Assembly (NCBI GenBank): GCA_030614245.1
Contig: JAUWKK010000071.1
Coordinates: forward strand, 1 to 10,047
Reading direction: 5' to 3'
From: Planctomycetota bacterium
GTDB lineage: Bacteria; Planctomycetota; PUPC01; JABMSA01; JAUWKK01
Length of the DNA: 10,047 nt
Position numbers and translations under genes: made by a program. Shown here one piece after another: positions 6,001 to 10,047 of the stretch. The number at the start of each line of letters is the position of its first letter. The first letter of the stretch is position 1. Under the pieces are notes generated by a model. It did no database searches, had not been told where the DNA came from, and worked only from the letters and a program-made list of their open reading frames with translations.

Positions 6001-7016
6001 AGCGCCGCTACGAACTCCGCAAGCTTTACGCAAACCTCGATGTCGATCCGGAGGCCATCCCCAAACTGCCGAAGAAGCCCACCAAGTTCATTAAGCCCAC
6101 GCCGGCGCCGAGGAACGTCGAGGATGTGAAATGTCCCAACTGGCCGTTCGACGCAGCCGAGGCCAAACGCAGGCAGCAGGCAATGGGACAATCCGAACAC
6201 ACTATCGATCTCGGCGGCGTAAAGTTGCAGTTCGTTCTCATCCCGCCGGGCGAGTTCGTCATGGGCGATCGGAACGGTGCCGACGACGAGGCGCCCTTGA
6301 GCCGTGTCAAGATAGACAAGCCATTCTGGATGGCCAAGTTCGAGGTCAGCAACGAGCAGTTTGCGCGCTACGACCCGATCCACAACAGCGAGTACATAAG
6401 CGTCTTCAACAAGGACCAAAACAGGCGCGGGCTGGCCGCAAATCACCCCTCGCAGCCCGTGATCCGCATCTCGTGGCGTCACGCAATAGCCTTCTGCGAC
6501 TGGCTGTCGAAGAAGACCGGGCAGAAGTTCACCCTGCCCACCGAGGCCCAGTGGGAGTATGCCTGCCGCGCCGGCACCGCCACGCCGCTGAACTACGGCG
6601 ATTGCACCACAAATTTCGGCAAGTTCGGCAACATGGCCGACCGGGGGGTCAACCACCTGACGCGGCGTGACTCGCCGAAATGGATTCCCAGTATCGACAA
6701 CGTCAACGACGGCGCCGTCGTAACCGGGAACGTCGAGCGCTACCGGCCCAACGCCTGGGGGCTGCACAGCATGCACGGCAACGTGGCCGAATGGACGCTC
6801 TCGACCTACAGGCCGTATCCCTATCAGGCGAACGACGGCCGGAACAGCATCGGCGGCTCCGGCGAAAAGGTAGTCCGAGGCGGATCGTGGTTTGACAGGC
6901 CCAGGCGATGCCGTTCAGCCTATCGACTGAGCTATCCCGCGTGGCAGAGAGTCTTCAACACGGGTTTCCGCGTCGTCTGCGAGTTCAAGCCCGGGAAGGT
7001 CGTCGCGACAGAGTAG
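3018..7016 (+). CDS. Exported hydrazine-synthase-alpha-like dihaem propeller protein with C-terminal SUMF1 domain
   Basis: A 1332-residue protein, probably exported. Residues 1-25 are a signal peptide (MMKRN, hydrophobic LAVATLLL, then ASTFA-A). Residues about 70-200 look like a beta-sandwich, galactose-binding-like domain (YIYRTITVP, DDYVRAWLNGKEI, ENRLLIKAVN). Residues 205-410 are mainly helical and end in EALLDNPLLDFDRLLFIRR. Residues 435-720 are a TolB/PD40-type propeller (MDADGKNIRQLT, MNPDGTAQ) with three cysteines, C499, C503 and C509. Residues 725-1000 carry ILGTVPVHTDGSALFRVPA, CVGCH at 838-842 and 888-892, and RLYTWIDLNVP near the end. This propeller-plus-CxxCH plan is that of the hydrazine synthase alpha-subunit family, many planctomycete members of which are not anammox proteins. 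Residues 1060-1328 are a SUMF1/FGE-like domain (GEFVMGD, LPTEAQWEYACRAG, HGNVAEW, RGGSW, GFRVV), with D1293 where FGE has its first catalytic cysteine, C1298 being retained. Substrate unknown; a periplasmic redox or binding role is inference. It has its own candidate promoter and no partner genes nearby. Confidence 0.8.
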   Translation: MMKRNAVSRWLAVATLLLSTASTFAADPAYYVKKGTWQDTMLASREALTKQETAEAERRKAAGDLPPQLGTMYAIGPFYYQNEKGFSHAFQPEKEINLSARYGKLKWKKHPEWREHAVVGLPGGSHASTYIYRTITVPMPMTVDGVFGADDYVRAWLNGKEILTNHRINTPPNRVKLQLVKGENRLLIKAVNRTGGYNFVHGTSLKHDTTNPKKIARDGLWKLLARDFADPKLRRQMNVERRDNIWTQDWPVGDLKALSDRYLNATRVASAKAQAQKVAGKLNAIRPLYHKSRATEKIMADLKGINRRSLRLAIKDLTATFGPKYPKGKHYLARLDALEKKLPEIAGRMAAGDDAATRDAEEIAAISREALLDNPLLDFDRLLFIRRRANRMGLPQNWEGNGAIAKTGYDNQLSVLSPVRPDGLVSTLYQPDGGKFVGDMEVHFNGERLLFSMPGSHGRWQVFEIGVDGKGLRQVSLGEQSDVDSFDACYLPDGRIIICSTACFQGIPCVGGGSPVSLLYIMDADGKNIRQLTFAQDHSWCPTVLNNGRVLYSRWEYSDTPQYFSRLLFHMNPDGTAQMEYYGSNSYWPNSIFYARPVPGHPTKVAAIISGHHGVPRMGELIIFDPAKGRHEADGVVQRIPGYGKKVEPIIRDALVNSSWPRFLHPYPLSEKYYLVSCRLNPRSHWGLYLVDVFDNLLPLKVEPGYALLEPTPVRSRPTPPAVPDKVDLTRKDAIVYMADIYKGDGLKDVPHGTIKKLRIYEPHYGYNGMGGHINIGIDGPWDVHRILGTVPVHTDGSALFRVPANIPFTIQPLDAEGRAVQLMRSWMTAMPGETLSCVGCHEKQNTTPPRRRTLAAGYDVAEIEPWYGPARGFDFVREVQPVLNKYCVGCHNGKPRKDVPNFADTRRGWRGFTRSYIALHPYVRRPGPESDYHLQMPAEYYANTSQLPQMLKKGHHGVKLDDEAWDRLYTWIDLNVPDNGTWAEHRGRQARYRKRRYELRKLYANLDVDPEAIPKLPKKPTKFIKPTPAPRNVEDVKCPNWPFDAAEAKRRQQAMGQSEHTIDLGGVKLQFVLIPPGEFVMGDRNGADDEAPLSRVKIDKPFWMAKFEVSNEQFARYDPIHNSEYISVFNKDQNRRGLAANHPSQPVIRISWRHAIAFCDWLSKKTGQKFTLPTEAQWEYACRAGTATPLNYGDCTTNFGKFGNMADRGVNHLTRRDSPKWIPSIDNVNDGAVVTGNVERYRPNAWGLHSMHGNVAEWTLSTYRPYPYQANDGRNSIGGSGEKVVRGGSWFDRPRRCRSAYRLSYPAWQRVFNTGFRVVCEFKPGKVVATE

Positions 7017-7033
7017 ACATCACAGGGTGGCAC

Positions 7034-7055
7034 GGTCAACCGTCTTCGGTTGGCC
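7034..7055 (+). terminator. Hairpin just after the large exported-protein gene
   Basis: GGTCAACCG, loop TCTT, CGGTTGGCC: a nine-pair stem with one G-T wobble, 18 bases after the stop codon. The position suits a transcript end, but CCTCC follows instead of a T-run, so it may instead be a 3'-protective hairpin. Confidence 0.4.
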
Positions 7056-7193
7056 CCTCCTGAGGCGGGCAGGCGTGGGTGATCCATGTCCAAGCTGTGC
7101 TGGAACGTGCCTTTACAGGCGATAGTTAGAATGGTGAATTATAGATGGACGTGGGTTTCCGCTGGTGCGTTTGCTATTCGCCTGCCGAAAAAT

Positions 7194-7233
7194 CCTGAAG
7201 GGGCGGAGCAAAGAAGAACCGTGCCCCTCCAGG
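7194..7233. repeat. Hairpin and direct-repeat copy A in the 7017-7575 gap
   Basis: CCTGAAGGGGC (7194-7204) pairs with GCCCCTCCAGG (7223-7233) at 10 of 11 positions around an 18-base loop. The 20 bases 7194-7213 recur in direct orientation at 7504-7523 with 18 of 20 identities. It is part of the gene-free 7017-7575 stretch, in which I find only repeats and no supportable gene. Confidence 0.6.
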
Positions 7234-7280
7234 GCACAGATATTATGCGAACTGAGTCCTGGGGGCTGAAGCCCCAGCCT
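7223..7280. repeat. Left arm of a 58-base inverted repeat pair
   Basis: Begins GCCCCTCCAGGGC and ends GGCTGAAGCCCCAGCCT. The reverse complement of 7457-7514 has the same two ends and the same 58-base length, with a diverged centre. The GGGGC-TGAA-GCCCC core is itself a hairpin with one bulged G (7259-7277). Confidence 0.6.
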
Positions 7281-7363
7281 GCCCGCCCCATCCATAGGCG
7301 GGCGGGTGTGGAGGGGTCTTATCCCGTGGCCGCTACACGGCCGGCTATACAGGCGTATTTCCG

Positions 7364-7391
7364 GTACGGGTGGTTCGCGAACCGCCCCTAC
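7364..7391. repeat. Diverged copy of the 28-bp palindrome
   Basis: Matches the element at the der stop at 26 of 28 positions. Its right half CGAACCGCCCCTAC is identical, while the left half has two changes (GTACGGGTGG for GTAGGGGCGG), so symmetry is imperfect. It lies between the two arms of the 58-base inverted repeat. Confidence 0.85.
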
Positions 7392-7456
7392 AGATGGTGG
7401 GTCATCTCCACCCGCGGCGCCTTCGCTGCGGAGCCGCTGAGAGCCGGGAGGCATAT

Positions 7457-7514
7457 AGGCTGGGGCTTCAGCCCCAGTTGACGAGCGAAACACAACGAGC
7501 CGCCCTGGAGGGGC
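7457..7514. repeat. Right arm of the 58-base inverted repeat pair
   Basis: Reverse-complement partner of 7223-7280. It contains the perfect hairpin CTGGGGCTTCAGCCCCAG (7460-7477) and ends GCCCTGGAGGGGC. It overlaps the second direct-repeat copy CCTGGAGGGGCGGAGGAAAG at 7504-7523. Further on, TATGGATGGG (7558-7567) is the inverse of CCCATCCATA (7287-7296), so repeat material runs almost up to the next start codon. Confidence 0.6.
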
Positions 7515-7540
7515 GGAGGAAAGTGGCCATCCAGGGAATA

Positions 7541-7558
7541 GCCCGCCGACAGGCGGGT
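7541..7558. repeat. Short hairpin 17 bases before the phosphoesterase start
   Basis: GCCCGCC, loop GACA, GGCGGGT (six Watson-Crick pairs plus a G-T pair). It lies in the presumed leader of the gene at 7576 and belongs to the surrounding repeat material; an effect on translation is possible but unsupported. Confidence 0.45.
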
Positions 7559-7575
7559 ATGGATGGGCTGTATTG

Positions 7576-9063
7576 ATGACCTCCTGTTTTCGTCTTCTCG
7601 TTCTCTCCGATGCTCACTACGCACCGACAGACGCCGGCCTTGCAGGCACCCCGGCGGAGCGCCGCTGCCGGCTGGGCCGCGAACTGCTCCACCGTGCAAT
7701 CGACGATGCCAAGCGCCGAGGCGGCTTCGACGCCATAGCGCTCATGGGCGACATGCTCAACGATGGCGACGCCGCCGACGCGGAATCCGGCCTGGCCGAC
7801 ATTCGCAACACCATTCACCCAGCCGCACCGGAAACGCCGCTGCTCGTCGTGCCCGGCAACCACGACGGCGACCCCGATCGCTTCCTCGCGGCGTTCCAGC
7901 ACGGTCCGGGCATGGTCGAACTCGGCGGCTACCGGTTCGTCACGTTCGCCGACTCATTCGACCAACGCGACAACTGCACCCGCAGCGCCGTCGCACGCCG
8001 ATCCCTGATGAAATGGGCCGCACAGAGCGACGCCCCGCTAGTCGTCCTTCAACACAATCCCGTCTACCCCAATATCGTGTCCGACTATCCGTACATGCTT
8101 ACCAACCGCATCGGCGTCATGACCGATTATACCCAGGCGGGCGTGTTCCTCTCGATAAGCGGCCACTATCACGCCGGCCAGCCGCCCGTAGTCCACAACG
8201 GCGTCAAATACTTCACCGCACAGTCACTGGCCACGGCACCTTTCCCGTATCCGATCATCACCATCAGCGGGCGCAATGCATCCATCGAGACACGGCACTT
8301 GCAGCTCGATCCTGAACCCTGGCTGGTAGACTGCCACGCACACACCGAGTTCGCCTATTGCGGCCGGGACGTTACTGCCGATAGTGTCATCAGCCGCAGC
8401 CGGACTTTCGGGCTCGCAGGCGTCGTGCTCGTCGAGCATTCGCCGCAGTTATACTGCTCTGCCGACGATTTCTGGCACGCGCGGCACATCCGCCGCCCGG
8501 AGCTCTGGCGGGAACGGACCGAGCATTACAGAATGGGCCAATTCCGCCGCGCGATGCTTCCGCTCCGAGATGATTACGTCCGCATCGGGCTTGAAGTCGA
8601 GGTCGACACCGACGGGCGCCTGATCATCCACGATGAAGACCGCGAATGGGCCGACCTCCTCGTTGGGGCAGTCCATTGGCCCCACCAGGACGGCTCCGAC
8701 TCGGAGGCAGCCGCCTTTCTGCGGACAACCGACGCGATCCTCAGCCAGGGAGTGGACATACTGGCGCACCCGCTGCGGTTCTTCCGCAGATTCAACCAGC
8801 CCGTCCCGGACGGGATCGGCACTCAGGTAGCCGACATGCTCGCGGCGACCGGGACCGCAGCCGAGATCAACCTCCACACGAACGACCCCGATCCGCAGTT
8901 CCTCGCCGATTGTATTGGCCGAGGCGTGAAGCTCTCGCTCGCATCCGACTGCCACTCCATCCACGAAGCAGGCGCGTTGACAGCCCACCTGGCGCTGCTG
9001 CGGCAGCTTGCCGGCGGACGCGACCTCGGGGAGAGCCTCTTCCAGCCGCCACAGATGGCCTGA
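7576..9063 (+). CDS. Calcineurin-like phosphoesterase fused to a PHP-domain phosphoesterase
   Basis: A 495-residue cytoplasmic-looking protein (no signal peptide or membrane segment) with two metal-dependent hydrolase domains. Residues 6-228 are a calcineurin-type metallophosphoesterase with the full dimetal motif set: SDAH (D12, H14), GD (58-59), GNHD (94-97), H160 in QHNP, and GHYH (196-199). Residues 250-480 are a PHP domain: DCHAHTE (H254, H256), VEHS (H288), GLEVEV (E340, E342), VHW (H367), LAHP (H398) and SDCH (D458, H460). All expected ligands are present, so both sites are probably active. PHP relatives include histidinol phosphatase and nucleotide or DNA phosphoesterases; the substrate cannot be read from sequence. 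ATG 7576 is preferred; TTG at 7573 is immediately in frame, and no strong ribosome site is visible because repeat DNA abuts the start. The next gene follows after 18 bases, so they are probably co-transcribed. Confidence 0.88.
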   Translation: MTSCFRLLVLSDAHYAPTDAGLAGTPAERRCRLGRELLHRAIDDAKRRGGFDAIALMGDMLNDGDAADAESGLADIRNTIHPAAPETPLLVVPGNHDGDPDRFLAAFQHGPGMVELGGYRFVTFADSFDQRDNCTRSAVARRSLMKWAAQSDAPLVVLQHNPVYPNIVSDYPYMLTNRIGVMTDYTQAGVFLSISGHYHAGQPPVVHNGVKYFTAQSLATAPFPYPIITISGRNASIETRHLQLDPEPWLVDCHAHTEFAYCGRDVTADSVISRSRTFGLAGVVLVEHSPQLYCSADDFWHARHIRRPELWRERTEHYRMGQFRRAMLPLRDDYVRIGLEVEVDTDGRLIIHDEDREWADLLVGAVHWPHQDGSDSEAAAFLRTTDAILSQGVDILAHPLRFFRRFNQPVPDGIGTQVADMLAATGTAAEINLHTNDPDPQFLADCIGRGVKLSLASDCHSIHEAGALTAHLALLRQLAGGRDLGESLFQPPQMA

Positions 9064-9081
9064 GCCGCGCGGAGGACGCAC

Positions 9082-9579
9082 ATGATCATTAACGTCAGCG
9101 GCATATCGCAGGGCACCACGCGCCTGGCGGGGCAGCTTGCTGCTCGCGACCTTCAACTCGACAGCCGTGGTGTAAGGCTGATTTCGCCCGTGAGTATCGA
9201 CGCGAAAATAGTTAAGATGGGCCTCGACGTCTATGTCGACGCCGCCATCGATGCCGTGATGGAACTTGAGTGCTCAAGATGCCTCGAGCGGTTCACGTGG
9301 CAGCTTCGCTCGCGCCTGCAGGCGCTTTACGTGCCGGCAGCCGAGAAAGGTGTGCACTCGACGGCTGACGGCGAGTGCTCCTGCTACCACGAGAACACAA
9401 TCGACCTGGCCGAGAATATCCGCATCCTGATAGCGTCTGAACTGCCCCGCAAGCCGCTCTGCCGCGACGACTGCCCGGGCCTCTGCCCGCGTTGCGGGAA
9501 GCCGCTGAGCGACGGCCCCTGCCTCTGCCCGCCGCCCGAGACCGGTTACAGGCCATTTGACGGCCTCAAACTCGAATGA
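9082..9579 (+). CDS. YceD/DUF177 family protein
   Basis: A 165-residue protein of the YceD (DUF177) family, linked in bacteria and chloroplasts to 23S rRNA accumulation and usually encoded beside rpmF (L32). Family marks are MELECSRCLERF (C64, C67), the acidic and hydrophobic stretch IDLAENIRILIASELP, and the C-terminal CRDDCPGLCPRCGKPL (C127, C131, C135, C138) followed by a CxC (147-149). The six or more conserved cysteines suggest a zinc-bound form. Start ATG 9082 has GGAGG at 9071-9075, six bases upstream, the best ribosome site in the window. Unlike the common arrangement, no rpmF follows: the 132 bases to mqnD are too short to hold it. Confidence 0.88.
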   Translation: MIINVSGISQGTTRLAGQLAARDLQLDSRGVRLISPVSIDAKIVKMGLDVYVDAAIDAVMELECSRCLERFTWQLRSRLQALYVPAAEKGVHSTADGECSCYHENTIDLAENIRILIASELPRKPLCRDDCPGLCPRCGKPLSDGPCLCPPPETGYRPFDGLKLE

Positions 9580-9603
9580 CCACGCCGCTCCCTTCCTGAT
9601 GCG

Positions 9604-9620
9604 TGCGAAACTAATTCGCA
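9604..9620. other. Small hairpin after the YceD gene
   Basis: TGCGAA, loop ACTAA, TTCGCA, 25 bases after the stop codon. A second weak stem, CAATGG/CCATTG (9630-9635 with 9649-9654), follows. Neither has a T-run; either could mark the transcript end or be chance. Confidence 0.3.
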
Positions 9621-9654
9621 GGTGGGTTCCAATGGCGCCGCGCATCTCCCATTG

Positions 9655-9682
9655 TTGATTTTCGCCGCCGAACCGATAGCAT
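9655..9682 (+). promoter_or_regulatory. Weak candidate promoter for mqnD
   Basis: TTGATT (9655-9660, four of six), a 16-base spacer, TAGCAT (9677-9682, four of six), about 30 bases before the proposed start. The only better-than-chance hexamer pair I see in the 132-bp gap; read-through from the upstream genes is equally possible. Confidence 0.25.
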
Positions 9683-9697
9683 GTACCTCGCCCCTTG

Positions 9698-9703
9698 AAG
9701 GAG
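9698..9703 (+). promoter_or_regulatory. Strong Shine-Dalgarno deciding the mqnD start
   Basis: AAGGAG at 9698-9703 lies eight bases before CTG 9712. The ATG at 9704 directly abuts it and reads only three codons before TGA, so the optimal spacing points to the CTG. Confidence 0.6.
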
Positions 9704-9711
9704 ATGCCGAT

Positions 9712-10047
9712 CTGAGACTCACGCTGGCCTTCTCACCGTGTCCGAACGACACGTTCATGTTTCACGATCTCGCCACCGGCCGGCTGCGCCTGGCGGACTA
9801 TCGGCTCCGCGTGCATCTGCACGACGTAGAGACGCTCAACAGGCACGCACTCGATGGCACGTACGACATCACGAAGCTCTCGTTTCATGCGTATCTGCTC
9901 GTCCGCGACAGCTACCGCCTGCTGAACAGCGGCGCAGCGCTGGGCTTCGGCTGCGGGCCGCTTGTCGTTGGTCGGGTAGGGGCGGGTCGCGCCCCGCCCC
10001 GGCGGGCCGGGCGCCTGGCCCTCCCCGGCGCGCGGGCCCCCGCGCCC
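9712..10047 (+). CDS. mqnD: 1,4-dihydroxy-6-naphthoate synthase MqnD (3'-truncated), CTG start
   Basis: MqnD converts cyclic dehypoxanthine futalosine to 1,4-dihydroxy-6-naphthoate in the futalosine route to menaquinone; it has a periplasmic-binding-protein-like fold. The 112 visible codons give LRLTLAFSPCPNDTFMF at the N-terminus, HDVETLNRHALDGTYDITKLSFHAY, then GAALGFGCGPLVV and LALPG, all in the family order and spacing. No ATG, GTG or TTG lies at the expected N-terminus. CTG 9712, eight bases after AAGGAG, makes the protein begin exactly where relatives begin. TTG codons at 9652 and 9655 are in frame but would add about 20 unrelated residues and lack a ribosome site. From about 9976 the gene runs through a GC-only-like hairpin segment to the window end; catalytic residues further on are not visible. 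No other menaquinone gene is in view. Confidence 0.85.
   Translation, partial: MRLTLAFSPCPNDTFMFHDLATGRLRLADYRLRVHLHDVETLNRHALDGTYDITKLSFHAYLLVRDSYRLLNSGAALGFGCGPLVVGRVGAGRAPPRRAGRLALPGARAPAP
9976..10000. repeat. GC-rich hairpin inside the mqnD frame, related to the 28-bp palindrome
   Basis: GTAGGGGCGGG at the left matches the start of the der-stop palindrome, and GGGGCGGG (9979-9986) is exactly complementary to CCCGCCCC (9993-10000) around a six-base loop. Within the mqnD frame it encodes a short Gly/Ala/Arg/Pro run in a linker between GPLVV and the LALPG strand. Confidence 0.55.

Noticed and set aside
5106..6776. A 556-codon open frame on the - strand
   Set aside because: It is antisense to the haem and SUMF1 domains of the large exported protein, has low-complexity V/A/D/G composition, no recognisable motif and no ribosome site; long antisense frames are expected in GC-rich coding DNA.
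6195..7016. A functional formylglycine-generating enzyme activating sulfatases
   Set aside because: The first catalytic cysteine is replaced by Asp1293 and no sulfatase gene is in the window.
3018..7016. Genuine hydrazine synthase of an anammox organism
   Set aside because: The SUMF1 fusion, the 50-residue haem spacing, the missing tyrosine ligand (from memory of the structure) and absence of HZS beta/gamma genes make true hydrazine synthase unlikely.
7086..7481. A 131-codon + strand frame in the 7017-7575 gap
   Set aside because: It runs through the palindrome and both inverted-repeat arms; its sequence is translated repeat, with no family resemblance or upstream ribosome site.

Overview
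The window looks like part of a GC-rich chromosome (or contig) from an uncultured bacterium of the Planctomycetota/PVC type. This placement is inferred from three things: a very large exported protein joining a hydrazine-synthase-alpha-like propeller, two CxxCH haem motifs and a SUMF1/formylglycine-enzyme-like domain; a futalosine-pathway menaquinone gene (mqnD); and intergenic regions full of short palindromic dispersed repeats of a kind I associate with planctomycete and related metagenome-assembled genomes. No marker in the window fixes the phylum. All recognised genes lie on the + strand.

Layout. 1-1023: a tight housekeeping cluster made of the 3' part of grpE, an FmdB-type zinc-ribbon protein and a YacG-type gyrase inhibitor. 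1024-1451: non-coding, filled with nested repeats (37-base direct repeats, a 149-bp MITE-like unit, several hairpins). 1452-2786: der (engA), a double-GTPase ribosome assembly factor whose stop codon lies inside a perfect 28-bp palindrome. 2787-3017: leader with a plausible promoter. 3018-7016: the 1332-residue exported haem/propeller/SUMF1 fusion, apparently a single-gene unit followed by a hairpin. 7017-7575: a second repeat-filled non-coding stretch with a diverged copy of the der palindrome and inverted and direct repeat pairs. 7576-9579: a two-gene unit, a calcineurin-like phosphoesterase fused to a PHP phosphoesterase and a YceD/DUF177 protein. 9712-10047: the 5' end of mqnD, with an apparent CTG start, running into a segment of about 96% GC at the window edge.

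How the genes fit together. Most encode housekeeping functions: chaperone cycle, gyrase protection, ribosome assembly (Der; YceD in rRNA/L32 biology) and menaquinone synthesis. The exception is the exported fusion protein at 3018-7016. It has its own putative promoter and leader, is bracketed by repeat-rich DNA, and is the best candidate for unfamiliar biology: a secreted c-type haem protein related to the catalytic subunit of hydrazine synthase, carrying a SUMF1 fold that lacks one of the two FGE active-site cysteines. The phosphoesterase-PHP fusion is the second interesting protein. I found no tRNA, rRNA, CRISPR array, transposase or phage gene.
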